Below, one piece after another: positions 30,563 to 40,044 of a DNA stretch of 64,000 nt. The stretch is from NCBI RefSeq assembly GCF_900637865.1, contig NZ_LR134420.1:62001-126000 (forward strand), written 5' to 3'. The stretch is from Legionella adelaidensis. Its GTDB lineage: Bacteria; Pseudomonadota; Gammaproteobacteria; Legionellales; Legionellaceae. Under the pieces are notes generated by a model. It did not search any database and was not told the origin of the DNA. It was given only the letters and a program-made list of their open reading frames with translations. The stretch's first letter is position 1. Every line of letters begins with the position of its first letter. The position numbers and the translations under genes were made by a program.

Positions 30563-30849
30563 TCCCCTTCACCTTTTTTTGTGCTCGATTTAGACTCAGC
30601 AGCCTTATTTTCACTGGAAGCAGTGGAATTAGTAGCCTCTTTTTTTGGAGTAGCTTTTTTCTTATCTTTATCTTTGAAATCTGTTACGTACCACCCTGTC
30701 CCTTTTAACTGAAAACCTGCAGGAGAAACTATGCGCACCACACTTTCTTTATGGCACTCAGGACACTGTTTAACTGGTGCATCCGCAATTTTTTGCATTA
30801 AATCAAATTCATGATGGCAATTGTTGCACTGATATTCGTAAATTGGCAT
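30559..30849 (-). CDS. FmdB-type zinc-ribbon regulatory-like protein
   Basis: A 96-residue protein beginning MPIYEYQCNNCHHEFDLMQK with two CXXC pairs (CNNC and CPEC) forming a zinc ribbon, then a FQLKGTGWYVTDFK segment and a charged Lys/Ser/Glu-rich tail. The family is annotated FmdB/CxxC_CxxC_SSSS. Its role is unclear. The start at 30849 has an AAGGGG site; the 12-codon-longer frame is rejected. It heads the zinc ribbon-DUF502-aspS-channel-mutH run. Confidence 0.9.
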   Translation of the reverse strand: MPIYEYQCNNCHHEFDLMQKIADAPVKQCPECHKESVVRIVSPAGFQLKGTGWYVTDFKDKDKKKATPKKEATNSTASSENKAAESKSSTKKGEGD

Positions 30850-30973
30850 CAAAGTCCCCTTCTTTCCTGCGAAGTTAAATAACAAAATGGATAAACTATG
30901 CCCATCGAACCAAAGAGGAATTATAGCTAACTACTGAAAGGGAAACAATCATTACAATTGAGGATAAGTCGAA

Positions 30974-31007
30974 GTTGTAACCCTGATACAAGCAGTCGGG
31001 TTACAAC
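30974..31007. terminator. strong hairpin between convergently spaced transcription units
   Basis: GTTGTAACCC and GGGTTACAAC form a perfect 10-base stem with a 14-base loop just downstream of the thaumatin-like gene on the minus strand. No long T-run follows, so it is a terminator or processing hairpin rather than a textbook intrinsic terminator. Confidence 0.4.
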
Positions 31008-31031
31008 GGGCGTGGATTCTTATGTCATTTT

Positions 31032-32999
31032 TTAAGGCGGTGGAGTCCCGCGACCTTCATCTGCACTGCCGGGTTTCCCTGTAACACCCCCTGGACAGAA
31101 AGTAATTTGATAGCTCGTATAAAGATCTGCTTCCCCATCCTTATTACATTGAAAAGAAGATGACTTGTCGTCAAATTGGTAAGAGTAAGCCGTTGGGCAA
31201 GCTGCCTTTAACCATAAAACGCCTTTTTGAATAGTAAAATTATCAGCAGTAGCCAAACTTGGTTTAGCACTCGTCCAATCATCATTGGTATTTACACAAG
31301 GCTTGGATGAAGCAGTTCTTGTGGCGCTTCCAACCGGTTCATTTTCCCATTCTATACAGCCACAACACCGCGGACCTGCCGCATCTAGATAGCAAGAATC
31401 TGCCGATTGATTACTGGTAGGCGTACAAGCAAATAAAGAGCCCCAATCAGCAGGCTGCCCCCCGATAGTTCCATAAGTATTTGGTAGCGGGCTTGCAATT
31501 CCATATTTGGTATATAAATTCGGTGTTCCCCATTGCCCATCTGCCTTGTATCCAAAATAGTTGGCGACAGTTGTATAACCAAGAAAAGGGGCAGCCCGTA
31601 AAACAATTTTTGCTGGATTATTCGGTGGACTTACATCATAGCTTCGACCACAGTTGGGATCGTTGGTCTCGCAGCTCAACTCCGCACCCGGAGTTACCCA
31701 TTGAAAATCTTCCCGGCTTAACCCCGATAAAGATACAGGGTCAAAAACCCAAGGGCAAGCATGCAACCTAGAGTCTTCTGGTTGGATGAGTGCCCCTGCC
31801 CCTGTGCAATTGAAAGGGTCGTCAGTTGGTGGCCCAAATGCTTTAATTTCAACAGGAACCGTAAAGCCATTGATAACCGAAACGTCGTAGACTCCATCCT
31901 GACCCGGGTTTGTTTCGATAGTAAATTCAAATTTGGTATAAGGAGGTATCGGTTGTTGCAAGTCACCTGAACTTTTACAGGTAGCGGTATTATCCATAGT
32001 AGCGCAAGTGCCGGTAGTACATATAAATTTACCGTCGACCATTTTACATCCTGTTCTTGGCCAAATCGCTCCATTCTTATATACGGTGGTTGGAAGAATA
32101 ATGACACTCGGCCGTTGCCCTTCTACTTGCTTGGGCAAATAATAAGCGCTAGGCGGCGCTCCATTAGGAAATTTGATTAGATTAGGATCCGGCGAGTAAA
32201 TGCCCCCGGCTCCATTAGCAATGCCGTACCATACATCAAAATTACATTGATTCACGAATTGCACGTGGTGTGTGGCTTGTTGATTAGTAATCACTTCAGC
32301 AGATGTTTCTGTGTTTACTGTAGTGGTTTCTGCCAAAACAGATGCCTGGATAGTCATAGCTTTTGTAAGGGTCCGAGGGCTTACTGAGGCCATTACAAAG
32401 CAACTCTTTCCATTAGCTAACAGGGAATTCGAACACGTATCATAAGAAGCAGGTTTTACAATCGCTGCCTCGTTAGATGAAGTGACATTTACCGCTCCAA
32501 GCTTTTTAGGGGTTCCGCTCGCGCATTCGTTTGTAAAAACAAATTTCACCACATTATCTGCGTAAAGATAAGTTTGTGTAGGCAAAGGTAAAACAGTGGT
32601 ACCGCGAACCGTACAATTTGCTTTGCCCACAGCCTTAAGTGGCGGTAAAGGAAACTGTTTTCCATTGTAAGAGTATATCAGTTGAAAAGTCGAAACATTC
32701 GCCGCCTTTGGTACAAAGCTTACTATTACCTTACAAGTTCCCTTGGGCTTTAAAGTCACGTTATTACAAAGGTTATGAATAGTAAAATTTCCACCCACGG
32801 TTTTAGCGAGTGTACTGAGCTTCACATTGGCGCTTAAGTTATTTCTTAATACATAGGTCACTACTGATTGCGTTCCCAGGATTGTATCGGGAAAACCTTT
32901 TGCAGGACTCAGGATCCAGGAAACAGGAGCAATCGCCCAAGCATTCAAAGAAAAGTTGAACAGCGCTAAAAAAAATAAGGAACGTAGTTTGTTATTCAT
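31032..32999 (-). CDS. secreted thaumatin-like domain protein
   Basis: A 655-residue protein with a signal peptide (MNNKLRSLFFLALFNFSLNA then WA). Residues about 20-240 look like two Ig/MSP-like beta domains (PSVTL-type TVTVN patterns with GTCKVIVSFVPKA and SCFVMASVSP). From about residue 240 a thaumatin-like domain starts (HVQFVNQCNFDVWYGI) and ends with ACPTAYSYQFDDKSSSFQC, the conserved C-terminal signature. The cysteine content fits a disulfide-rich secreted fold. Thaumatin-like proteins are best known from plants, fungi and animals; bacterial ones are uncommon. The role is unknown. Confidence 0.78.
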   Translation of the reverse strand: MNNKLRSLFFLALFNFSLNAWAIAPVSWILSPAKGFPDTILGTQSVVTYVLRNNLSANVKLSTLAKTVGGNFTIHNLCNNVTLKPKGTCKVIVSFVPKAANVSTFQLIYSYNGKQFPLPPLKAVGKANCTVRGTTVLPLPTQTYLYADNVVKFVFTNECASGTPKKLGAVNVTSSNEAAIVKPASYDTCSNSLLANGKSCFVMASVSPRTLTKAMTIQASVLAETTTVNTETSAEVITNQQATHHVQFVNQCNFDVWYGIANGAGGIYSPDPNLIKFPNGAPPSAYYLPKQVEGQRPSVIILPTTVYKNGAIWPRTGCKMVDGKFICTTGTCATMDNTATCKSSGDLQQPIPPYTKFEFTIETNPGQDGVYDVSVINGFTVPVEIKAFGPPTDDPFNCTGAGALIQPEDSRLHACPWVFDPVSLSGLSREDFQWVTPGAELSCETNDPNCGRSYDVSPPNNPAKIVLRAAPFLGYTTVANYFGYKADGQWGTPNLYTKYGIASPLPNTYGTIGGQPADWGSLFACTPTSNQSADSCYLDAAGPRCCGCIEWENEPVGSATRTASSKPCVNTNDDWTSAKPSLATADNFTIQKGVLWLKAACPTAYSYQFDDKSSSFQCNKDGEADLYTSYQITFCPGGVTGKPGSADEGRGTPPP

Positions 33000-33054
33000 A
33001 AAAAAAAGAAATCGGCACAAAAAGCGGCCATCTGAACATAGTTTTTCAAAGAAG

Positions 33055-33708
33055 TCAAAGATTGGAATTATGCATAAGATGAGTAATTTTTCCTTGAAAT
33101 GGCACTGTTGTAATTAAAGGCATTCCCATACGCTCTTTTAAAATACTTATATTTTCCCCTAAGGCCATCATATTTGGATCAAGACAATTTGCTATCCACC
33201 CTGCACAGGAAATTTGATTACTTTTCATCACTGCTTCCGTCAGCAAAGCATGATTGATACATCCTAAGCGTATACCTACTACCAGTATCACGGGAATACC
33301 GGTATATTTTAAAAAATCCAACCAGGTTTCTTTTTCATTTAAGGGCACCATTAATCCCCCTGCGCCTTCAATTAATACAATATCCTGGTTTTTATAATGC
33401 GGAGCAAAACAATAATCAGCTATATCAGCAATATTTAAATTTACGCTCGCATAATGTGCTGCAATGTGGGGTGCTATGGGTTCTTTAAATCGCCATGGAG
33501 ACGATACATGAGCAAAGGACGGGTTTAATTCATTCAAGAGAAGTTCATCCTCACTGAATAAACCCCGAGCAGAATCTTTACACCCGGAAGCGACCGGTTT
33601 AATGCCTACTACTCGATTATTTTGGCTCTTAAAATAAGCAAGCAATTGGCAGGTTATATACGTTTTTCCACAATCTGTATCGGTTCCAGTAATAAAATAG
33701 GTATTCAT
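33055..33708 (-). CDS. bioD: Dethiobiotin synthetase
   Basis: A 217-residue ATP-dependent carboxylase closing the ureido ring of dethiobiotin. The P-loop is ITGTDTDCGKTY, and GIKPVASGC and IEGAGGLMVPL are family motifs. It is last in the bioB-bioF-bioH-bioD operon, overlapping bioH as ATGA. Confidence 0.96.
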   Translation of the reverse strand: MNTYFITGTDTDCGKTYITCQLLAYFKSQNNRVVGIKPVASGCKDSARGLFSEDELLLNELNPSFAHVSSPWRFKEPIAPHIAAHYASVNLNIADIADYCFAPHYKNQDIVLIEGAGGLMVPLNEKETWLDFLKYTGIPVILVVGIRLGCINHALLTEAVMKSNQISCAGWIANCLDPNMMALGENISILKERMGMPLITTVPFQGKITHLMHNSNL

Positions 33709-34427
33709 AAATGCTCCTTTAAAGCAGTTATAAACTCTTGTGGGTGCGATAAAAAAGGCATATGCCCAGCTTTGGGAAATTCGTGATAAGAAAAAGCAGG
33801 GTAAGATTTTTTCATTACTTTAATAATTTTGGGTGGAATAATGGTATCGAGCTTACTAAACATAAATACTATGGGTTTGGTTAATTCTTTGATAAGTAAA
33901 CGAAAATCCCACGTAAACAAAATATTTAATCCTGAAATCAGGGCCGCTTTTTCTATGTTGTTTTCATCTAGAGGTTGAATCAAAGCCGCTCTTTTATCTT
34001 GAAGCTTTATAAACGCTTTAACAGCTACTAAGGGATCTTTCGCCACCTGCTCTTGGAAAGCTTTAAACATATTTTCATCAATTCCTGGCCATTGATTATC
34101 ACCCATAAAAAATGGAGGTGCCGCAACATTAATTAATTTTTTGATTTGCGTTTTTTCTTCAAGGGCTAAACGCAAGCCATACAACCCCCCTAAAGACCAT
34201 CCTACAATGGTAAAAGGAGATGGAATAACCTGTAACAGCTGCGTTTTAAAAGTTTGCCAGTTCATCTGCGAACTTTTTCCAAATCCTGGTAGATCAATCA
34301 AATAGATTTGATAGAGTTTCTCTAATTCCGGTAATAGAGAATTCCATATCGTTTGATCAAATCCCCACCCATGAAAAAAAACAATACGCTCACCTGTACC
34401 GAATATATTAATGTGAAGGTGTTTCAA
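33705..34427 (-). CDS. bioH: Pimeloyl-ACP methyl ester esterase
   Basis: A 240-residue alpha/beta hydrolase. The nucleophile elbow is GWSLGG, the acid is the aspartate of FSKLDTIIPP, and the histidine is in AGHMPFLSHP. BioH removes the methyl group after pimeloyl-ACP chain synthesis, so a BioC methyltransferase is expected elsewhere. The start is TTG at 34427, overlapping the bioF stop (TTGA) with AAGGAAAG upstream. Confidence 0.92.
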   Translation of the reverse strand: MKHLHINIFGTGERIVFFHGWGFDQTIWNSLLPELEKLYQIYLIDLPGFGKSSQMNWQTFKTQLLQVIPSPFTIVGWSLGGLYGLRLALEEKTQIKKLINVAAPPFFMGDNQWPGIDENMFKAFQEQVAKDPLVAVKAFIKLQDKRAALIQPLDENNIEKAALISGLNILFTWDFRLLIKELTKPIVFMFSKLDTIIPPKIIKVMKKSYPAFSYHEFPKAGHMPFLSHPQEFITALKEHL

Positions 34428-35617
34428 AACTTTCTTTCCTTATTGATTTTTTCAAGGGTATCTACTAACAGATCAAGGGCTTTAAAATCATGCTGATAAT
34501 TAATATTAATCCGTAGCCCGGTTTCTTTTGTAGAAACCGAAGGAGGCCTAATGGGCAAACAAAAAATATTTTCCTTTTTAAGCGCTTCTGAAAAAGAAAA
34601 TGCTAATTTAGGACAACCCAGTTGTAAGTTTTGAATGGGCGTATATGAGTTACTCCACAGCAGTGAAGAATTTTTAATACGCATACGAAAATAATCGACC
34701 AAGGCAAAAATCTTTTCCCTGCGATTATCCGCATTAAGAAGATAGTCCAAGGTTTTTAGCAAACCATAACAAAAAGCGGGACTCACTGCCGTGGAATAAA
34801 TATTGGCTCTTGCTATTTGTAATAAAGCATCTATCCATATTTTCTCTCCAGCAACAATAGCACCCGAAGCCGAAAATGCTTTACCTAGCGGAATAACGCG
34901 AAGAGGTACTTCCATTTGCGTTAACCTCGCACCAGCCACCGCCCCAAGTCCTTGCGGACCTAAAATTCCAAAGGAATGCGCTTCATCCACAATAAGGGAA
35001 GCATTGAATTGCTTCGCCAAAAAAGTAATTTCATTTAAAGGAGAGATTGCACCGTTCATACTGAAAATCCCTTCTGTAATAATTACTTTGTTACCATTAT
35101 TTCTTTTTAGTTTACTTTCTAAATCTTCTAAATTATTTGAGCGAAAACGCAAAGCTTTTGCTTTCGCTAAACTTATTCCGTCATAAATAGATGCATGGAT
35201 ATTTTTATCAATAACGGCAATAGTGTGAATCGATTCTAATAAACGAGGAATACTACAGTTTACGCTGTATCCCGAAGGAAACAGCGCACAAGCATCAACA
35301 TTTAAAGCGCTGGCAAACGCTTCTTCTAATTGAGAGTGAACAGAATAATAACCTCCAAGAAAAGCAGAGCCCCCACTCCCTACAGCAAATTTTCTAAACC
35401 CTTCGCAATAAGCCTCTTTGATGACTTTCTCTGTTCCCAAAGCCAGATAATCATTACTACTAAAATTAAGAAATCTTCCCTCTTCTTTTATTGTACGTTT
35501 TCTATAGAGATTATTTTTTTTAAGGCTTGCCAATTGCTCAGTTAAAGTATTAGCAATATTTTTAACACGTGAGGTGCTGGTATCTTTAAAGTCTAAAGAG
35601 CCATCGTTTTCTAGCAT
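34424..35617 (-). CDS. bioF: 8-amino-7-oxononanoate synthase
   Basis: A 397-residue PLP-dependent alpha-oxoamine synthase joining pimeloyl thioester and alanine. It shows FLNFSSNDYLALG, the substrate-site IVDEAHSFGILG and the PLP lysine in PLGKAFSASGA. It is paralogous to kbl at 62611 in this window; operon context settles BioF here. It overlaps bioB by seven bases. Confidence 0.95.
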   Translation of the reverse strand: MLENDGSLDFKDTSTSRVKNIANTLTEQLASLKKNNLYRKRTIKEEGRFLNFSSNDYLALGTEKVIKEAYCEGFRKFAVGSGGSAFLGGYYSVHSQLEEAFASALNVDACALFPSGYSVNCSIPRLLESIHTIAVIDKNIHASIYDGISLAKAKALRFRSNNLEDLESKLKRNNGNKVIITEGIFSMNGAISPLNEITFLAKQFNASLIVDEAHSFGILGPQGLGAVAGARLTQMEVPLRVIPLGKAFSASGAIVAGEKIWIDALLQIARANIYSTAVSPAFCYGLLKTLDYLLNADNRREKIFALVDYFRMRIKNSSLLWSNSYTPIQNLQLGCPKLAFSFSEALKKENIFCLPIRPPSVSTKETGLRININYQHDFKALDLLVDTLEKINKERKF

Positions 35618-36567
35618 GAGTAATCTCGTTGTTTAGAGACCTTTGCCTTTAATCCAAGTTTTTTAAGCAACACCGCATCTTTGTCGGTAGAAGGATTCGC
35701 TTCTGTTAATCCTTTCTTCCCTAAAAATAACGAATTAGCGCCGGCAAAAAAACAAAGCGCTTGTAATTCATCACTCATTGCCGTACGACCAGCCGTTAGC
35801 CGTACCACGCTTTTAGGCATTAAAATACGCGCGGTAGCAATGGTGCGAACTAACTCAAATCCTTCTACTTCTTTTTGATTGGCTAAAGGTGTTCCTTTTA
35901 CCGGAATAAGCCGATTAATAGGTACACTTTCTGGTGGGGTTTTAAAATTGGCAAGAGTATAAAGAAATTCAATGCGATCAGATTGTGTTTCTCCTAAACC
36001 AATAATCCCGCCGCAGCAAACGTGGATTCCCGCTTGACGTACACGTTCCAAAGTTTGTAAGCGGTCTTCAAACGTACGGGTGGAAACTACTTTGGGATAA
36101 TAAGAAGGAGAGCTATCAATATTATGATTATAAAAGGCAAGACCCGCTTCTTTTAATTCTTTAGCTTGTTCTAACGTTAACATTCCTAAAGTCATACAAG
36201 TTTCAAGACCAACCGCATTTACTTCTTTAATTATTGTTTTAAGATCTTCCATTGCTTTATTAGGAATACTTCTCCATGCAGCACCCATGCAAAAACGAGA
36301 GGCCCCTTTCTCTTTTGCTTCACGAGCACGCTCCACAATTTTCTCTACTGCCATTAATTTTTCTTTTATGACATGGGTAGTATGATGCCCACTTTGCGAA
36401 CAATAGCCACAATCCTCTGGACAGGCTCCTGTTTTAATACTAAGTAACATAGCTTTTTCAATTTGATTGGGATCATGGTGCAGGCGATGAACTGTATGTG
36501 CTTGATTTAGCAGATCATTAAAAGGTTGCGTGTAAATTTGCTTTACTGTGTCAATTGAAACCGGCAT
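35611..36567 (-). CDS. bioB: Biotin synthase
   Basis: A 318-residue radical SAM enzyme inserting sulfur into dethiobiotin. The cluster motif is CPEDCGYCSQSG (CX3CX2C), and the second-cluster arginine/cysteine region and GGIIGLGETQSDR are conserved. It is first gene of the bioBFHD operon, divergent from bioA. Confidence 0.97.
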   Translation of the reverse strand: MPVSIDTVKQIYTQPFNDLLNQAHTVHRLHHDPNQIEKAMLLSIKTGACPEDCGYCSQSGHHTTHVIKEKLMAVEKIVERAREAKEKGASRFCMGAAWRSIPNKAMEDLKTIIKEVNAVGLETCMTLGMLTLEQAKELKEAGLAFYNHNIDSSPSYYPKVVSTRTFEDRLQTLERVRQAGIHVCCGGIIGLGETQSDRIEFLYTLANFKTPPESVPINRLIPVKGTPLANQKEVEGFELVRTIATARILMPKSVVRLTAGRTAMSDELQALCFFAGANSLFLGKKGLTEANPSTDKDAVLLKKLGLKAKVSKQRDYSC

Positions 36568-36620
36568 GCGTGATCCTTTATTTTCTTATTTTTGGAAACA
36601 TGATAAATTGCTTCCCTCTA

Positions 36621-36653
36621 TTGTCAACCAAAAATTTAAATTATGGTTAACCA
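36621..36653. promoter_or_regulatory. candidate BirA operator in the bioB/bioA divergent region
   Basis: TTGTCAACC (36621-36629) and GGTTAACCA (36645-36653) are imperfect inverted half-sites 15 bases apart. They match the BirA consensus TTGTAAACC-N14/15-GGTTTACAA closely in both arms. The right arm begins two bases into the bioA start codon, so BirA bound here could block both directions. This is motif-based. Confidence 0.6.
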
Positions 36654-37968
36654 CTCGCCTGCAATTGCCAAAAATCTCAAACACGTTTGGCATCCTTGTA
36701 CCCAAATGAAAGATTTCGAAACCTATTCACCTTTGTGGATACATTCTGCCAAGGGGAGCTATTTATATACGGATCGAGGACCAATTATTGATGCCATTTC
36801 GAGTTGGTGGTGTAAATCGCTTGGGCATGGGCATGAAGAAGTTTTAAAAACTATAGGAGCCCAATTAAAAAATTTCGAACATGTTATTGGTGCGGGTACC
36901 TGCTTTACATCAATCAATGAATTGGCGGAAGAATTATCGGCTTTAACTAATCTGCAACATTTGTTTTTTGCCAGTGACGGCTCTTCTGCAATTGAAATAG
37001 CACTAAAGCTCGCTTTACAGGCCTGTCAAATTCGCGGGGAAACGAAACGGACGCAGTTTTTATCTTTAAAGAATAGTTACCATGGGGAAACCTTAGGTGC
37101 CTTAAGCGTCAGTGGGCTAAATCTCTATAAAAATCCTTATTCTGGCTATGGCTATCCCTGTATTTTTTTAGAAGATATCCCTTATGTAAATAACACTTCT
37201 AACCCTTTATGGGATAATTGCGAGGTAGCATGGACGCAAACCTTGAAAAAAATCGAACCTGTTAAAGAAAATATCTGCGCTCTTATTGTTGAACCCCTGG
37301 TTCAAGGCGCTGGCGGAATGCTTTTATACAGTAAAGATTTCTTAAGACGTCTATACGAATGGGCAAAAAAGAATGATATATATATTATTGCTGATGAAAT
37401 AATGACAGGGTTTGCCCGTACTGGTAAGTGGTTTGCGAGTGATTATGTCGATTTAACTCCTGATATCCTATGTGTGTCTAAAGGGATAACGTCTGGCTCT
37501 TTACCTCTCAGTGTGGTTTTAATAGATCATGCAATTTACTCACTATTTTATAGTGATTATGATACCCATTCCTCTTTTTTGCATTCGCATACCTATAGCG
37601 GAAATGCCCTAGCGGTTTCCGCAGCTTTAGCCACTATAAGAGTCATGCGTTCTATTGATATTCAACAAAAAGTGCAAGCGATGGGAGAGCTGCTGAAAGA
37701 ATCTTTTGTATACATCGCTGAAAAAACACAAAAGTTGATCAAGATACGTTCTTTAGGTGGGTGGGTAGCAGGAGATTTGGTAGAAAATGGCAATCCGCGT
37801 TTAGGTTTTTCATTGCAAAAGGAAGCATTACAAAAAGGCGCACTTCTAAGACCTTTAGGAAATACGGTATATTGGCTGCCATCATTTCTTATTGATGAAA
37901 ATACTATTGGGAAATTAATGGAAATAACACTAAACTCAATAGAAACAATTTATAAAACAAGAGGATAA
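36643..37968 (+). CDS. bioA: Adenosylmethionine-8-amino-7-oxononanoate aminotransferase
   Basis: A 441-residue class III PLP aminotransferase making 7,8-diaminopelargonate. The start region HVWHPCTQMKDFETYSP and ISSWWCKSLGHGHEEV are BioA-specific. The PLP lysine is in CVSKGITSGSLPLS, and IADEIMTGFARTG carries the cofactor-contacting aspartate. It is divergent from bioBFHD. Confidence 0.96.
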   Translation: MVNHSPAIAKNLKHVWHPCTQMKDFETYSPLWIHSAKGSYLYTDRGPIIDAISSWWCKSLGHGHEEVLKTIGAQLKNFEHVIGAGTCFTSINELAEELSALTNLQHLFFASDGSSAIEIALKLALQACQIRGETKRTQFLSLKNSYHGETLGALSVSGLNLYKNPYSGYGYPCIFLEDIPYVNNTSNPLWDNCEVAWTQTLKKIEPVKENICALIVEPLVQGAGGMLLYSKDFLRRLYEWAKKNDIYIIADEIMTGFARTGKWFASDYVDLTPDILCVSKGITSGSLPLSVVLIDHAIYSLFYSDYDTHSSFLHSHTYSGNALAVSAALATIRVMRSIDIQQKVQAMGELLKESFVYIAEKTQKLIKIRSLGGWVAGDLVENGNPRLGFSLQKEALQKGALLRPLGNTVYWLPSFLIDENTIGKLMEITLNSIETIYKTRG

Positions 37969-37987
37969 TCCCTTACTTGGATAACCC

Positions 37988-39580
37988 ATGAATGTTTCTG
38001 CCACGAAGAAACTAAATACCTATTTAGTGCTCAATATTGTTTGGGGAACGCTATCCACCCTTCTTCTTCTTTTAGTTTTATATTTTACCTGGCAAAAAGA
38101 GCGTTTAAATATTCAACATATGCTTTATTCGCTCACTAATGAAATTGCTGAGCAATTTGACAATTTTTTGCATTCCATGGTTAATAAGGTCATCACGCTC
38201 GACTTATCAAACAATCAATCACTAACTTGTTCGCCTGCTCTTTTAAAGCATATGCAGCAGTTTATTTATAATGAACCCATGGTTTCCGGGATTTCTATCA
38301 AAAATAAAAGCACTCATTGCAGTACCGTTCATCAAGAAGTGCAAATGAGTAATAATCCCGCAGGATCTATACATTTATTTGGCCCTTTTCGTATGACGAA
38401 TAGTGACAAACCTGCTTATGTTTTACGTCAGCGCCTGGGGGAAACTAATATTGATATTTATTTGCTAGCACAAGTTCTTGCTAAACATTTACAAACAAAC
38501 TCTCTTCTCGCAGGGAAAATCGCATTGTACAGTGAAAATGATGGCAAAGTTATTTTGCAACTGTCAAGAAACAATGAAACGAATGCCTGGCGAATGGATA
38601 AACCCTTTCAATATCTAAAAGAAGAAAATTCTGACATAGATATCATGCGTGCTAACCTAATTTTTTTAAATAATTTTAAAATAATTTTAAAAGGTGATTT
38701 AAGTCAAATTAAACAAGTTACGTGGAACCAGGAATTAATCGCAGCAATTATCATTATCCTCGTTTCTATAACCATCTATTATTTATTACGGGCATTAATT
38801 ACACGCCATTTTTCTTTGCGAAGAGCTGTTATTCTTGCCATGAAAAGCGAACGGTTTTTTCCTATGTATCAGCCTATAATTGACATTAAGGAAGGCAAGT
38901 GCATAGGTGCTGAAATTTTACTCCGTTGGCGAACTATCGATCAGGAAATTATAACCCCTGATTTATTTATCAAGGATGTGGAGGAATCAGGACTGATTGT
39001 AAATATTACCATACAGCTTGCTGAAAAAGCCCTGCAAGAGTGCCAAAGCTTACTCCTTACTAATCCGCAATTTCATCTTGCTTTTAATTTAGCATCCACT
39101 CATTTTGCAGACGAAAGGTTTTTCCAACGTTTCATTGCGCTTTGTGGGAAGTACTCCATACCTGAAAATCAAATTATGTTAGAAATAACCGAGCGCGATC
39201 TATTAAAACAGGATGATGTAGCCTTAATACGAATGATGAGACAACTCCGTGAAGCGGGTTTTTCTTTAGCCGTTGATGATTTTGGCACAGGGCATGCTAG
39301 CATTAGTTATTTACAACACTTTCCCTTTAATTACCTAAAAATTGACCAACTTTTTATTAAAGCCATCGGCACAGGAGCTATTACTGAAACATTAAACAAT
39401 TCCATCATTCACATGGCTAAAAATTTAAAACTGCATATTATTGCTGAAGGGGTAGAAACATTTACGCAATTTGAATTTTTGCAATCGCAAGAAGTTTATT
39501 TAATGCAAGGATGGTATTTCGCTACTGCAATGCCTATTGAGCAGCTCATTCAATTTATAAAGGGAGTTCATTATGAATAA
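37988..39580 (+). CDS. membrane-bound c-di-GMP phosphodiesterase (CSS-motif plus EAL)
   Basis: A 530-residue protein: transmembrane helix (about residues 12-34), periplasmic CSS-motif sensor (about 35-245, with LTCSPALL and THCST), second helix (about 247-267), EAL domain (about 275-525). The EAL signature reads AEILLRW, keeping the catalytic glutamate. FNLAS, LEITERD, VDDFGTGHAS, LKIDQLF, AEGVET and QGWYFATAMP retain the metal and catalytic residues, so it should be active. CSS-EAL proteins sense periplasmic redox through the cysteines in E. coli homologues. Confidence 0.92.
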   Translation: MNVSATKKLNTYLVLNIVWGTLSTLLLLLVLYFTWQKERLNIQHMLYSLTNEIAEQFDNFLHSMVNKVITLDLSNNQSLTCSPALLKHMQQFIYNEPMVSGISIKNKSTHCSTVHQEVQMSNNPAGSIHLFGPFRMTNSDKPAYVLRQRLGETNIDIYLLAQVLAKHLQTNSLLAGKIALYSENDGKVILQLSRNNETNAWRMDKPFQYLKEENSDIDIMRANLIFLNNFKIILKGDLSQIKQVTWNQELIAAIIIILVSITIYYLLRALITRHFSLRRAVILAMKSERFFPMYQPIIDIKEGKCIGAEILLRWRTIDQEIITPDLFIKDVEESGLIVNITIQLAEKALQECQSLLLTNPQFHLAFNLASTHFADERFFQRFIALCGKYSIPENQIMLEITERDLLKQDDVALIRMMRQLREAGFSLAVDDFGTGHASISYLQHFPFNYLKIDQLFIKAIGTGAITETLNNSIIHMAKNLKLHIIAEGVETFTQFEFLQSQEVYLMQGWYFATAMPIEQLIQFIKGVHYE

Positions 39581-40037
39581 GCCACTTTATTTAGTAAAAA
39601 GTCTATTGGTAGGGACATTATTTTTTGTGAACTCACTCCCTCTGTATGCCCAAGTAACCATATTACACCCTAAAAATACATACTGGGAATGCAATGCTTA
39701 CGACCAAGATGATAACTTATGGATCGCCCAAAGCAGCTATGAGCGCTCCTCTATTAATAAAGCATTGGATACTTGTAAAAAAATGAGTAAAAACCCGGGG
39801 ACTTGTAAAGTCGCAAAAGAAAACTGCTTCGCTGTAGTAAATGGTGTGGATACACGTCCTATGTGGCAATGCACTGCTTTTGATCAAATGGCAAAAGAGT
39901 GGAAAAGTGCTTATTACACCAAAAGAGATGACGCAGCCCTAGGCGCAAAAGCCTTTTGCCAAGATCATAGTGGCATGCCAGACACGTGCTATATAAATTT
40001 AATGACCTGTAGTAACAAAAATAAATTTGTGCATTAG
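39573..40037 (+). CDS. small secreted protein with duplicated W-x-C domain
   Basis: A 154-residue protein with a signal peptide (about residues 1-26, ending LYAQ). The mature part is two tandem copies of one unit: TYWECNAYDQDDNLWIAQSS and PMWQCTAFDQMAKEWKSAYY, each followed by a cysteine-containing segment, with three to four Cys per unit. No named family is assigned. It starts eight bases inside the EAL gene, with a strong AAGGGAG site, so the two products may be functionally linked. Confidence 0.7.
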   Translation: MNKPLYLVKSLLVGTLFFVNSLPLYAQVTILHPKNTYWECNAYDQDDNLWIAQSSYERSSINKALDTCKKMSKNPGTCKVAKENCFAVVNGVDTRPMWQCTAFDQMAKEWKSAYYTKRDDAALGAKAFCQDHSGMPDTCYINLMTCSNKNKFVH

Positions 40038-40044
40038 GAAATGT

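Noticed and set aside
31718-32107. 129-residue minus-strand ORF within the thaumatin-like gene
   Set aside because: Out-of-frame shadow inside a longer gene with signal peptide and domain matches.
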